DNA of 64,000 nucleotides from Symbiodinium kawagutii (GCA_009767595.1 VSDK01013972.1:86158-150157); one strand, 5' to 3'. Positions 44,847 to 55,761 are shown, counted from the stretch's first letter. A program made the numbers and translations. The notes: generated from the letters alone by a model not told the origin.

Positions 44847-44887
44847 AAGCTCTGCAGGGTTCGCGGCCCATGGGCGCGCTGCTCACG
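44847..44887 (+). CDS. Short exon (unit 3), start uncertain
   Basis: With acceptor GGGAAG (44845-44846) and the carried G it reads EALQGSRPMGALLT and ends at CTCACG/GTGAAG in phase 0. Joined to the previous exon it gives LARLQKLCEALQGSRPMGAL, a natural helical run. A longer version from CACCGCAG (44822) adds DLESRLREE but would need the previous exon to end in phase 0. Confidence 0.5.
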
Positions 44888-46860
44888 GTGAAGTCGGAGG
44901 CGGCAGATTTTTCCGGGGGAGGGAGCACCCCCAGGGGTGGTGAAACCCAGCTATGGTTGGTAGATAACCAGCTCTAAATGCTGGGAAAATCACCAAGAAT
45001 AGGGGATATACCAACTATAGAGGATTGTTATTGTAAATGGTTAATAACATGGATGATTTGGGGGTTCCCTATGACGAGAACACCCATATGTCAAGATTGG
45101 TGCTGCAGTTCGTTATGCATGATGATTGATCAAGAATCGCCCAGCAAATCATGCTTGATTGACATTGATGAAATATATGTAGATGATTGATTAATGTTTA
45201 ACTTCATCATCTATTATATGACTACAATGACCAATATTGGCTAATCTTGGTTAATGTAGAATGGCCCATGGCAGTTGTATCAGCGTGCTTTGTTCAGTGG
45301 TGGTGGTGGTGGTGGTGCTGCTGCTGCTGCTGCTGCTGCTTGTTTGTTGTTGGTGTGCTCGTTCGGTTGATTATTGTCATTATGATTTTTGTTGATGATT
45401 GTTGGTGGCCAACGCTGATTGATTCATACTGTTGGTTGGTTGCTCCCGGGGTATTTGTTCAGTTGGTCGATCATTTTGCAATGCCGGACACCAGAAAACT
45501 ACTGTATTTTTGTTTGAAATTGAGACCCCATGCATCGTCCAATCTAGCAATTGTCACCCTACTTTTTGGAGTAAGATTTGGGTGAAGGTTGGGAATGAAG
45601 AACCACCGACCATCGCACAAGGCTTGCAGCATTCGCGAGTCGTAACCAGGATGTGTACTATTGAGGCTGGATGAAGCTCTCTGAAGCTCGATACTGGTGC
45701 GGAAAATCGTCAACAGCACCATCTCTTAAACGCTATCCAGGTACGAAAAAGTGTTGATAAACACTTTGCGCTTGATATTTTTGTTGAGTAGTGACTAATC
45801 AATTGATTGCCATGGACCGCAAATCACCAAGAACCACATCTAGCTGAGTTGATTAGAGTGACTAATCAAGTGATCAACATCGATGAACATTGATTACTCA
45901 TCTGTCATTGCCCAGTATTTTGACCAGTTATAATCTTTGATTCTCGGACCATTTAATTACTCAGTTTGATGCAATCATTACTTACTCATTAGCCATGCAT
46001 GACCACGATTTTGCCATGGTCAGCTTTTTTGAATTATTTTGAACCATTAGTTTAGTCACTGTTTATGAATCACGTTGTCACAATTGTTTTTTTACTTTAT
46101 CCAATGCTTAGTCGCTGTTCCAGATAGTCAGTATATCATTATTATACCCACTACGAACCATGGAAAAACAAAGAGGCTCAGCAACTATTGCCCTTCAAAT
46201 CTTTATTACCCACCGTTGTTGGCAATACCGGTTATGTAAGTATCACCATGTCATTTCCCATCATTAAGCATTGTTAAGCAACTGACACTCGCCAGCACAA
46301 ACCTCCACTACCCATTATCAAGAATCATCAGCCGTCGTTCACTATCATTGATCACTGCCTAACCATTGTTAAGCATCGTTTTGTATCATTAGTCGCTATC
46401 AACCATTCATAACCACGCTAAGCTAAGTATCATGCACCCACAACTAGCCATCAGTGCTAGCAATTATCAAACATTGTGAACCCTTGCTAAGGCATTACAA
46501 AGCATCACTAACCACTGTTCGCACATGATTCTCTACTATGACTGTTTTGTATAAGCGATAACTAATCATTTGCTTCTCATACCTAATCCCTATTACTACG
46601 CATTACTCCCCTTGACCCCTGATTTACAACCATGCCCACGATCAACCATCATGAAGGATCATGAAGCAGCAATGATCAATGTTCAGAAACCATCATTAGC
46701 CATAAAATGCCATCATTACCCACTAGTAACCTTCATCAACCATTATGAAGCATCATTAACAAGCAGATTGTGGACCATCACCAGCAGTTCTTGAACCTTT
46801 GTAAATCTCTAGCACCATACCAGTGGTTTACCCAGTCGCGCCAGTCGACGTTTCGGCTAG
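44888..46860. other. Probable intron
   Basis: Contains the right part of a family A element (45040-45090), a (GGT)n(GCT)n tract (45297-45342) and a long AACCATCATTAACC-rich stretch (46140-46800). Confidence 0.5.
45297..45342 (+). repeat. (GGT)n(GCT)n microsatellite
   Basis: About six GGT units followed by about eight GCT units. It encodes only a low-complexity W/C-rich frame. Confidence 0.95.
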
Positions 46861-46905
46861 GCACATGCCGTGCTGTTAAAAGAGCTCATCGCCACAGAGG
46901 CGATC
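46861..46905 (+). CDS. Short ankyrin-helix exon (unit 3)
   Basis: Acceptor TTCGGCTAG, phase 0, 15 codons reading AHAVLLKELIATEAI, ending at GCGATC/GTGGGG in phase 0. It looks like an ANK second helix and joins the neighbours to give GALLTAHAVLLKELIATEAI. Its short length means the evidence is the two splice sites and the phase match on both sides. Confidence 0.52.
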
Positions 46906-46981
46906 GTGGGGCGAAGCCAAGCGTCCACAGTTTGCCATGCAACGGCCCCAATATGTAGCCCTGATAGCCGTATAGTCATAG

Positions 46982-47081
46982 CTGGTTGGTGGTTCTAATC
47001 ATGTTTTTTTTCCAGCAATATTTAGGGATAGTTGGTTGGTTGACTCATATTTTTCATAGGGCTAGTTCAACCACCAACCAG
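46982..47081 (+). repeat. Family B element, well preserved
   Basis: Left CTGGTTGGTGGTTCTAATCA, right GTTCAACCACCAACCAG. Confidence 0.82.
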
Positions 47082-47118
47082 ATAGTCATATTAAGATAGC
47101 AATAGTCATAGTCAGACT

Positions 47119-47203
47119 CTAGTGGTCACTTGACTGCAAATGAAAATTACTAGTTCATTGTAGTGGTCACTTGACTGCGAATGAAAATTACCAGTTCATT
47201 GTT
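47119..47203 (+). repeat. Direct repeat, two copies of about 41 bp
   Basis: AGTGGTCACTTGACTGC-(A/G)-AATGAAAATTAC is present twice in succession. Confidence 0.85.
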
Positions 47204-47230
47204 AAGTGAATTGTCATATTAAAATATTTG

Positions 47231-47320
47231 ATTGGTGGTTGTGAACTGTTTTTTTTCTGGTAATCAATGACAAATAATCGGCTGAATTATATGTTTCATA
47301 GGGGTTGACACCACCAACCA
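47231..47320 (+). repeat. Family B element
   Basis: Left TGATTGGTGGTTGTGAACTG, right TTGACACCACCAACCAAAT. Tips slightly decayed. Confidence 0.7.
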
Positions 47321-47646
47321 AATAAACGTTACAATGATATCATGAAGTCATTCTTGACTGTCATTGGTGGTGAACCTGGAGATTGGGACGCTTCATTACT
47401 CTCTGCAGAATCTGGAAGCCAAACATGGCCATTTTCCGCAGGTAAAGGAGGTTTGAATGGTGGTTTTTTCGCTTCCAGGTTCGTTTGATCAATGATTGTT
47501 GACACTTAATTATGGTTTGTCGCTGTAGTACTTCTGATGGGCCACGCTGGTGGGCCACGCTTAGCAATCAACCACCATTTATAAATCTTTTATTAAGTGT
47601 TAAAACCATTTTCAGCTATGTTTAACAATCGTTGATCAACCATTAT

Positions 47647-47935
47647 CAAGCATGCTTTCCAATGTTTTCAAATGTTTTCCCTTGTTTTCCAATGTTTTGC
47701 AATGTTTTCCAATGTTTTCCAATGTTTTCCAATGCTTTCCAATGTTTTCCCATGTTTTCCAATGTTTTCCAATGTTTTGCAATGTTTTCCAATGTTTTCC
47801 AATGCTTTCCAATGTTTTCCAATGTTTTCCAATGTTTTCCCATGTTTTCCAATGTTTTCCAATGTTTTCCAATGTTTTCCAATGTTTTCCAATGTTTTCC
47901 AATGTTTTCCAATGTTTTCCAATGTTTTCCATGAT
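47647..47935 (+). repeat. 10-bp satellite AATGTTTTCC
   Basis: About 29 head-to-tail copies with rare CATG, TTGC and GCTT variants. Because the unit is stop-free, all frames on both strands are open, giving FQCFPMFSNV and KHWKTLENIG-type frames that are not genes. Confidence 0.97.
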
Positions 47936-48534
47936 TTAATCATTCTTTGCTAATTGTTTGCCATCATGACCCTTCAAACCGGGGCAGCCAGGTTTAAGTG
48001 CTGCTTCCAGTCTGACGTTTTTGTCTTTAAAACCACCCACCGCTTAGTTGTTGGCGACCGCCATGGTCGTAAATACATCATATGGAGGTTCAGCACATTT
48101 GATTGGTTGCCTTAGGCATCAAATTTCAAAAAGCCATGATTGATGACGGATTTTATGTATTACATGCGTGCACACGGAGATATACATCGGTGCATCGGCG
48201 GGATTCCTAAAATCCCTTGAAGATCACTGACCTCAAGAATTAGGGGTCAGGGCTGAATATCATCCACTGCCAGAAAGGAAGATATGGGAGATTGCCACCA
48301 TCCATGCTGCGAAACTTACAGAACAAATCTAGAGTGAACATGAGTAGGGATCGCACAGTAGCATTTTTTGCAACATCTTGAGAGTGAAACAGGCAACTGT
48401 CCTGGCAGGCAATATCAACCCTCATGTCCAGCAAAAAAAGGAAAGGCAATATCAACCAACCCCTCATGTCACATGTCCAGAAAATTACTTTACTTCGAGT
48501 AATCCCCACCATGTCATTTCAACACCGCTTGTTG

Positions 48535-49435
48535 ACTCCACTTTTGTCTGACATTCTCTCCGACATTTAGGATGACATTCTTTCTGACATTCTCTCCGAC
48601 ATCTCTTCTGACATTCTTTCTGACATATCTTCTGACATTCTCTCTGACATTCTTTCTGACATTCTCTCTGGCATTCTTTCTGACATATCTTCTGACATTC
48701 TTTCTGACATGTCTTCTGTGACATTCTTCCTGGCATATCTTTTGACATTTTTCTGACATCTTTTCTGACATTCTATCCTGACATTTCTTCTGGCATTCTT
48801 TCTGACATTCTTTCTGGCATATCTTTTGACATTCTTTCTGACATCTCTTCTGACATTCTTTCTGACATGTCTTCTGGCATTCTTTCTGAAATCTCTTCTG
48901 ACATTTCTTCTGGCATATCTTTTGACATTCTTTCTGACATCTCTTTTGACATTCTCTCTGACATTCTTTCTGGCATATCTTTTGACATTCTTTCTGACAT
49001 CTCTTCTGACATGATCTCTGACATTCTTTCTGGCAAATCTCTCTGACATTCTTTCTGACATCTCTTCTGACATTCTTTCTGACATATCTTCTGACATTCT
49101 CTCTGACATTCTTTCTGNNNNNNNNNNNNNNNNNNNNNNNNNNNNNNNNNNNNNNNNNNNNNNNNNNNNNNNNNNNNNNNNNNNNNNNNNNNNNNNNNNN
49201 NNNNNNNNNNNNNNNNNNNNNNNNNNNNNNNNNNNNNNNNNNNNNNNNNNNNNNNNNNNNNNNNNNNNNNNNNNNNNNNCTGGCATATCTTTTGACATTT
49301 TTCTGACATCTCTTCTGACATTCTATCCTGACATTTCTTCTGGCATTCTTTCTGACATTCTTTCTGGCATATCTTTTGACATTTTTCTGACATCTCTTCT
49401 GACATTCTTCCTGACATTCTTTCTGACATTCTTTC
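48535..49435 (-). repeat. 12-bp satellite, open in all minus frames
   Basis: Unit GACATTCTTTCT and close variants (GACATCTCTTCT, GGCATATCTTTT). On the minus strand the three frames read MSERMSEDMSER, RKNVRRYVRKN and QKECQKICQKEC. It lies between two phase-compatible exons, so it is treated as intron DNA. Contains the second N gap. Confidence 0.93.
49118..49279. other. Assembly gap (Ns)
   Basis: Unknown bases inside the 12-bp satellite; true array length unknown. Confidence 0.97.
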
Positions 49436-49440
49436 CTCGC

Positions 49441-49613
49441 GGCTGAGGTCCGGCAGCGACCACTGAGCGCGGATGGTCGTGGTTGAGGTCCGGCAGCGAC
49501 CACTAGTCGTGCATGGTCGTGGTTGAGGTCCGGCAGCGACCACTAGTCGTGCATGGTCGTGGTTGAGGTCCGGCAGCGACCACTAGTCGTGCATGGTCGT
49601 GGTTGAGGTCCGG
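49441..49613 (+). repeat. 40-bp GC-rich minisatellite
   Basis: GAGGTCCGGCAGCGACCACT begins at 49445, 49485, 49525, 49565 and (partial) 49605. It abuts the 12-bp satellite at left and a GGAGAAGAAGGAG purine tract at right. Confidence 0.93.
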
Positions 49614-49751
49614 CGAGGAGAAGGAGAAGAAGGAGAAGAAGGAGGAGGAGAAGTCAGCTCTGATAAAATCTAACAACCCTCACCTGACAGGTGGGGAAAA
49701 AGGGAACTCTTTTGGAGGTCGCCAGTGGGTGAGAGACTCAGAGTCTGAGAG

Positions 49752-49841
49752 GCTACTTGTGAACACATCCTGCAGGAGCTCCTGCCTCCTCAGTGTCGCG
49801 GTGTCACCAGCGAATTGCTACAGCACTATGAGTACTCCAAA
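49752..49841 (+). CDS. Helical/ankyrin exon (unit 3)
   Basis: Acceptor TCTGAGAG at 49750-49751, phase 0. Reads ATCEHILQELLPPQCRGVTS then ELLQHYEYSK over exactly 30 codons, ending at CCAAA/GTAATG in phase 0. Joined downstream it gives LLQHYEYSKRHPRLTQDMRG, the run-up to ANK repeat a. The other open frame over this region (49603-49845) runs across the purine tract and is not preferred. A family A element starts right at the donor. Confidence 0.68.
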
Positions 49842-49922
49842 GTAATGGTTGGCTTTTGACTGTAAATTTCAATAAACTGGATGACTTGGGGGTCCCCCTA
49901 CAGGTTTTTTTGAGAAACACAC
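49835..49922 (+). repeat. Family A element overlapping an exon end
   Basis: Starts at about CTCCAAAGTAATGGTTGGCT, so the left tip is missing and the preceding exon occupies its place. The right end is GGGGGTCCCCCTACAGGTTT then TTTTGAGAAACAC. Confidence 0.6.
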
Positions 49923-51675
49923 ATATATTGAACAGTTAAGTTTTAGCAAGGGATCTAGGTGAGCCACCAAGCTGAATATATTGTAATGGCGTCGCATGGC
50001 AACTCTTGGCGTCCTGCGATGATATTGACCCATTCCACAATCAACTACTGACAGATGAATGGTGTAAACAAATGGTGTATCCGCACTGTATCAATGGTAC
50101 ATGTAAGTAGTATGTGAATGGCACATTGCATCAATGGTATACTCATGGAATATTGAATATGGTTGGTACACCAAAATCATGAGGTAAGCAACAGCACGAA
50201 CGTGAAAGTGCAAGTTGGGCTCCCCAAAGCAAGGAGACACCCAAGGCACCCATACCTGAAGATCTGGCTAGAAAAGACCAGTGATGTACAGCCAATGGCC
50301 AGTCATACCCGTCCGCGTATGCACATGCATGTATATATGCATGTTCAAATACATGGATAAATAGATATATATATATATAGTTACATACATATTCACATTG
50401 GGATAAGCAATTGTCCTTGTCAAGACAGAAGGGAACAAAAAATGATCAAATGATGAGCAAAAAAAAACAAATGAAGGAACAGAATCGAAAGCGACGGGCA
50501 AATGAACAGAACCAATGAACGGAAAAGTACGGTACAAATATGGCTGTTTTTCAAAATAGGGGACTCCCCAAATCATCCAACCTTAACCATCTTTTAGGAA
50601 TAAACCATCCATTTTGGGGGTCCCTTATTCTAAGAAAGCACCAAAGGTTGCAGAATTTTCATAGAAGAAGCAGCAATTTCGCTCATGTACATATTCGCAG
50701 CGAGGTGGCGCATGTAGATTTGCATCCACCAGTCTTCCCCCTCCAAGCTTGGCACGTTTCCGCACCAAATGTCCAGCCCTTCACGGCGATGAAGACCGAA
50801 GATGCAAGGGACAAATTTTTGACGCGCCATAACCCTCGCTGGGGCAACCGGCGCGCAGCGGATAGAACCGAACAATTATTGACAGCCCAGCCTTGCCCCA
50901 GATTGGAGATTTTCGGGGCCTGGCCATGGAATCTCAAGCTCATGGCGCGCTTGCCTTCTTTATCGCACGCAGCATGCTCGCGCGCAACAAAACCATGAGA
51001 ATTTGAGCCCGGGTGTGTTGGCAGAACCATTCTTTCGAATAGGGACGTAGCAACGACGTAAGACCTGCTGGGAGGGCATCAGGCAGCCGGTGTCAACATG
51101 TTTGTGCACAATTTGCCGTGCTCGGCTGTCAAGGTGGTCGCAGTCGAGGAATTGCATTTCGGCTGCAGGGCCTGTGTTGTAGTCGTTGCTGCATTTGCGT
51201 TTGGTAGCGCGGTTGGTGTGGTCACGGGGTTTTGTAATTATTGTGAATGCCGTCGGGTGCCTTGTTGAAATAATGTTTCTCTTGATTTCTGTGGCTTTCA
51301 TGGTTCTTGAGTTTTATGTTGTTGTTGCTGTTGTTGTTGCTATTATTGTTGTTGGTGGCGTTGATGTTTCCATTGATGGTTTTAATTGGTTAGTTTTGTT
51401 GATGCAAAATATGTTGTTCGTGGCTGCCCGGAGCCCGCCTGAAACTGCTATATCGTAGTGGCGGCATCGCAATTTCCACATCAACATCACTTAGCATCAG
51501 GATTTGCGGCAACGTTGCACGCAATAAAGGGTTTCTGCTAGTCATAGGTTGGAATGATGTCAATTGGTTTTCTCGATGGTCTCTTGCCGCATTTTCTACC
51601 CACGCATTTTCTACCACGCATGTGGGGTTTCTTACCGTTGTTAGGGCCAAGACAACACCGGGGCGCTGCTCCCAG
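49842..51675. other. Probable intron with unexplained GC-richer block
   Basis: Contains family A copies (49835-49922 and 50541-50642), an (AT)n tract (50360-50385), and at 50690-51300 a block near 50% GC with open frames on both strands (see findings). Confidence 0.45.
50541..50642 (+). repeat. Family A element
   Basis: Left GCTGTTTTTCAAAATAGGGG, right GGGTCCCTTATTCTAAGAAA. Confidence 0.76.
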
Positions 51676-51762
51676 CGCCATCCCAGGCTGACGCAAGACA
51701 TGCGGGGCCGCACGTGCCTGCACCGCGCGGCGCGCAGCGGTCAAGCGGATGCGCTCTTCGCC
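51676..51762 (+). CDS. Ankyrin repeat a exon (unit 3)
   Basis: Acceptor GCTCCCAG at 51674-51675, phase 0. Reads RHPRLTQDMRGRTCLHRAAR then SGQADALFA over 29 codons, ending at GCC/GTGAAG in phase 0. M-R-G-R-T-C-L-H-R-A-A-R-S-G is a canonical ANK start and matches MGCSCLHRAARTG in unit 2. The next exon (PLHALVPQE) completes the second helix. Confidence 0.82.
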
Positions 51763-52425
51763 GTGAAGGCGACGACCGGGCGCAGACCAGTCGTGACTTC
51801 ATGGGATGTGAACATGGCTATGGGTCAATACTAACCATCAACAATGGGGGTAAATAACCAACAAAACTACAGGGAAAACAATGGTTAATGATGGGGAACC
51901 AGGGGTACAGGGTGAACTGACCCACTGCCACATGGTTTATGGATAAGTGGTGGTTGGATGAATGATGATTGGTGGCTACATGATGGTTGACTCGGTGGTT
52001 ACATGATGGTCAGTTTGTGGGTAAATGATGGTGAACTTTGGTGGGTCAATGATGGTTGACTTGGTGGTTCAATGATGGGAAATTCGGTGGTTAAATGGTG
52101 GTTGACTTGGTGGTTAAAGATTTTTTCCCATCAGCTACCAATCTTTTATTTGTGATAAATCATACGAGCTGATATTGCTAGTTGAAATTTTATCACTTGT
52201 GATTCTGTTGAAGGCCAGACCAATCGTTAAAAACTTAGAATATCATATAGTTGACATTGCAATGGTAGTTTAAAAACCGTACATAACTCAATTTCATTTT
52301 TCCATTTTATGGTTATTATAGTTGATATTGCCTGTAGTTTGAAAACCGTACTTCAGTTTCTTCCACTCTTCCATTTCATCTTCAACACTTCTTTCAGTTT
52401 CCTAGCATTTTCCAACTCACAAGAG
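51763..52425. other. Probable intron
   Basis: Begins with family C (51812-51933), then TGGTTGACTTGGTGGTTAAA-type repeats (51945-52120), then pyrimidine-rich TTCTTCCACTCTTCC before the acceptor. Confidence 0.6.
51812..51933 (+). repeat. Family C element
   Basis: Left CATGGCTATGGGTCAATACT, right GTGAACTGACCCACTGCCAC. Confidence 0.76.
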
Positions 52426-52497
52426 CCGCTGCATGCGCTTGTGCCACAGGAGCTGTCGGGTGCGACTCACGAACACTTGGAAACCACAGATATCCAG
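52426..52497 (+). CDS. Ankyrin linker exon with GC donor (unit 3)
   Basis: Acceptor CACAAGAG, phase 0. Reads PLHALVPQELSGATHEHLET then TDIQ over 24 codons. The only phase-0 exit that preserves the next ANK repeat is CAG/GCGATG, a GC donor. The joined protein reads HLETTDIQGRNVLHHAVLSD, a textbook ANK linker and repeat. The GT donor a few bases on (CTGG/GTATGT) would break the frame of the next exon. Confidence 0.7.
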
Positions 52498-54011
52498 GCG
52501 ATGGCTGCTGGGTATGTCTTGAGTAGATTTGAGTAGTACAGGAGGTGCTGAGTTTTTTACACCATCTTGAATGGTGGGTAATATTTGTAAATATTTGTGA
52601 ATCATAGGGTTTCATGCAGTAGATGTTTAATAGCTGTCAATCAGTGTGCTTAATTGCGTCAATCACGGTTCACAGTGGTTGACAATGGTTCATTACCGTT
52701 GAAACATTTATCATCCATCATCAATAAATCATTAATCATCAACTGTCTTCATAATCCGCCCCTTATCCATGATAAATTAACGATCGTGCCCAGATTCCAT
52801 TTATTTAGTGATTTGCTGATCTTCCATGGCTTGAATTGCGCTCAGCACTTGGTGGGAAGCGAGAATGCTGCACTAAAAGTGTTTTCAGTCATTTACTGGC
52901 TGGTGGTTTAATTGACAGGTTTTTTTCCTTTTCCTAGCATCACCAAATGCTTGGTTGGTTGACAAATATTTTTCTAGGGGTTGAAACCACCAACCAAATT
53001 TATCATTCAGCCATTTTTCTGGGTTACCCCACCTTCAATTTGCTGGAAATGAGGTTCCTCTTCAGCGCGGCGATACTGAATATCACAGATGTGGGCGATG
53101 CTGTCACTGATGGTTTCCTTATAGGCAAAATGAGATAACCATCATTCGAGGGAGTTGGCTGATTCACAATGATTTTGGTGAGAAAAAACACGTTTCATCA
53201 ACATCCATCGACAACAAGACCGAAGTACTGTATTTCTCAACCATGATCTTGGTCAACTTCCAACCATAGTCAACAGACGGCAATGGAATCATGAGTTGCG
53301 GTTGATGATGATCGGTGACACTATCACAACCACTATTAACCATTATCATTCAATTATGTTACTGACTATTATTCATCATGATTCAGCCCACCATCAACCA
53401 TTACCTACCATTGACTAACAATCTTGTTTCATCATTTTCACGTAGTGTTCCCTATCAAATATTGACCGTGATTAGTCATGACTAACCATGACTTATCGTG
53501 ACTGACTAACCATTTCAACCATTATGAGCCATTATTAGCAATTGCAAACCATTATTAACCACTATTAACCACATTATGAACCATTCTTAGCCATCACTAA
53601 CCATAATTTGCCATGATCAACCATTATCAATCATTAGTAACCATTATTACGCATTGTTAACCATGAAAAAATATCATTAACCATGATTAAGCATGATCAA
53701 CCATGATCAATCATTATTAACCATTATTAAGCATTGTTAACTATGAAAAATCAATTTTAGCCATAATTAAGCATGATCAACCATTCTTAATCATTATTAA
53801 CCATTACTAAACATTGTTAACCATGATAAATCATGAATAATCATAATTAACCATGATCAAGCATTATTAATCATTATTAGCCATTATCAACCCTTACTAA
53901 TCATCATTAAACATTATCAATCATTAAATGTTAGTAACCACGACTGATCACGAAAAAAACGCTACAACTCACCTGTTCCCTGGTCCTTCCCATCACCGAA
54001 ACGTGCGCCAG
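52498..54011. other. Probable intron
   Basis: The 5' half has GGTTCACAGTGGTTGACAAT words. A family B element lies at 52898-52996. The 3' half (53340-53935) is almost entirely AACCATTATTAACCATGATC-type repeats. Confidence 0.6.
52898..52996 (+). repeat. Family B element
   Basis: Left GGCTGGTGGTTTAATTGACA, right GTTGAAACCACCAACCAAA. Confidence 0.76.
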
Positions 54012-54059
54012 GGCCGAAACGTGCTCCACCATGCCGTACTCAGCGACGATGCCGAGACG
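54012..54059 (+). CDS. Ankyrin repeat b exon (unit 3)
   Basis: Acceptor CGTGCGCCAG, phase 0, 16 codons reading GRNVLHHAVLSDDAET, donor GAGACG/GTACGA in phase 0. It carries the whole first helix of an ANK repeat; the next exon supplies VRLAARLI. Matches DGWSVLHHAAAAG in unit 2. The reverse-strand ORF at 53931-54188 is a shadow. Confidence 0.82.
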
Positions 54060-54589
54060 GTACGACACGGTGGGAGTGGATTGTTTAGTGGAGACTAGGA
54101 GGGTTAATGGTGGTTCATTAATAAGGATTGATACTGGTAAACAATGGTTATTAATAATGATTATAATGGTTAATGGTGGTGAATTCATAATGATTAATAA
54201 TGGTTGATAAACTATGGTTAATAATGACTAAACTATGGTTAATAATTGTTAATGATGGTTTATTTGGGTTAATAATGGTTAAACTATGGTTAATAGTAAT
54301 AATAGGTTGATAATGATTAATAATGGTTAATGATGATCAAAGGTTAGTTCATAATGATTGATAGTGGTTAACAATGGTTATTAATGGTTACTAACTATCA
54401 GTGTGGGTCCCTATTCACTAAACAATCCACTAAACAAAAACTTAGGGAGACTAAAGGTCCCTATGACAGCGGTGTGGAGACATCTATTTACTAAACAATA
54501 ATGATTTAGGCAGAAAATCTGGATCCAATCTAGATTGGGGGATCCACGTTTTTCAATGATTCACTCAATCAATCCACACCAAATAAGTA

Positions 54590-54633
54590 TCTATTTGTTT
54601 AATGATTAAGGGGTCCCCTATTTTGAGAAACCA
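54590..54633 (+). repeat. Family A right end
   Basis: AATGATTAAGGGGTCCCCTA then TTTTGAGAAACCATC; no left tip found. Confidence 0.55.
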
Positions 54634-54660
54634 TCTTTCTGATATGCGATCATATTTATT

Positions 54661-54740
54661 TGGTTGGTGGTTTGATTGACCTGTTTTGTTTTCTCACTTG
54701 TATTGGCACAGGATTGGTTGGGGTTGAAACACCAGCCGAT
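54661..54740 (+). repeat. Family B element, internally shortened
   Basis: Left TTGGTTGGTGGTTTGATTGA, right GGGTTGAAACACCAGCCG. The ATGGTTGGTTGAC block is partly deleted. Confidence 0.65.
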
Positions 54741-55002
54741 TATTTGTTTGACGATCTATTTGTAGGTAATTGTGTAAACTCAGTATGTGTTAGGATGTGC
54801 TGTGCAGCATTTTATCTATATTGAATCAACTATTTCATTTATTATTTATCGATGTTTGATTAGGGTTCAATACTACCCAACCAACAAATGGGTTGGCAAA
54901 CAACCCAACAAGAAATGAATGTATTGTTAGATCCATATTGATCAGCGCCATACTTGGTATGTACATATGTCATCAGCTCTTTAAGTCAAACTGGAGGTGG
55001 TA

Positions 55003-55040
55003 GCACAAGGTGAACCCCCCACTTAGCTGAGTTGGCTCAT
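55003..55040 (+). repeat. Family D left end
   Basis: GCACAAGGTGAACCCCCCAC followed by TTAGCTGAGTTGGC; no right tip found. Confidence 0.45.
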
Positions 55041-55361
55041 GACTTCGTAACTGCAGAGTACCTGCCAGGCAAATGGTAAGTATGAATTTAGTTAAGTGGG
55101 GAATCTTAACCAACTGCTAACGGCTTCATCATTATCAGCTGTTTTCATGATACCCTTTGGTGAACTCCCCTGGCAATGGAAAGCCTGCCATTTGTAGCTG
55201 GTTCCCCAGGATTTTCTTTGAAGACACAATGAATTTTACCAGCATTTCAGCATCAACTGCTAGATGCCAACATGATTGCTGGGTAACGGCTAGGGGCACA
55301 CGTCATTTAACCAGCATTTCGATCATCATTCAACGAAGAAAAAACAGCATTCCACCATGAT

Positions 55362-55455
55362 TTATCCATCATATCCATCATATCACTATCACTCAACCAT
55401 CATCATTTCAACATCACTCAACCATCATCATTTCAACATCACTCAACCATCATTG
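55362..55455 (+). repeat. 30-bp tandem repeat
   Basis: Three copies of a unit containing CTCAACCATCATCATTTCAA and CATCA. Confidence 0.85.
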
Positions 55456-55761
55456 GATCCAGATAAACCACTATTTAACCATTATTTAATCATCATTTGG
55501 TTATGCACGGCCATTCAAAAGATGATTTTGATCATTATGAAATTCATAAGAAACATCAAATTAACCATGATTTAACCATCAAATTAACCATTCAACCCTT
55601 ATTCAGTTTTCATTCAACCACCATTTAATCCTTACTTTTCATTCAACCACCATTTCACCACCATTTGAACCATCACTTCACCATCATTTCCATGGTTTCA
55701 ACCACCATTTCACCACCATTTCACCCTGCCACCACCCTTCATCCCCCATCGTTGCCACCAG

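Larger units (their letters stand above)
46906..49751. other. Probable intron with two simple satellites
   Basis: Contains family B copies (46982-47081 and 47231-47320), a 41-bp direct repeat (47119-47203), a 10-bp satellite (47647-47935), a 12-bp satellite with gap (48535-49435) and a 40-bp GC-rich minisatellite (49441-49613). Confidence 0.6.
54060..55761. other. Probable intron
   Basis: The 5' part (54100-54400) is rich in GGTTAATAATGGTTAA and the 3' part (55330-55750) in CAACCATCATCATTTC. A partial family A (54590-54633), family B (54661-54740) and a family D left end (55003-55040) lie between. Confidence 0.6.

Noticed and set aside
45247..45585. 112-codon + ORF with W and C runs
   Set aside because: Driven by the (GGT)n(GCT)n tract; no splice or phase support.
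47632..47953. Several 90-100 codon ORFs on both strands
   Set aside because: All come from the 10-bp satellite AATGTTTTCC; six frames are open together.
48485..49543. Minus-strand ORFs of up to 329 codons with MSER, RKNV or QKEC repeats
   Set aside because: A 12-bp unit without stops opens every minus frame at once, the ORF includes Ns, and the array sits in an intron between exons with matching phases.
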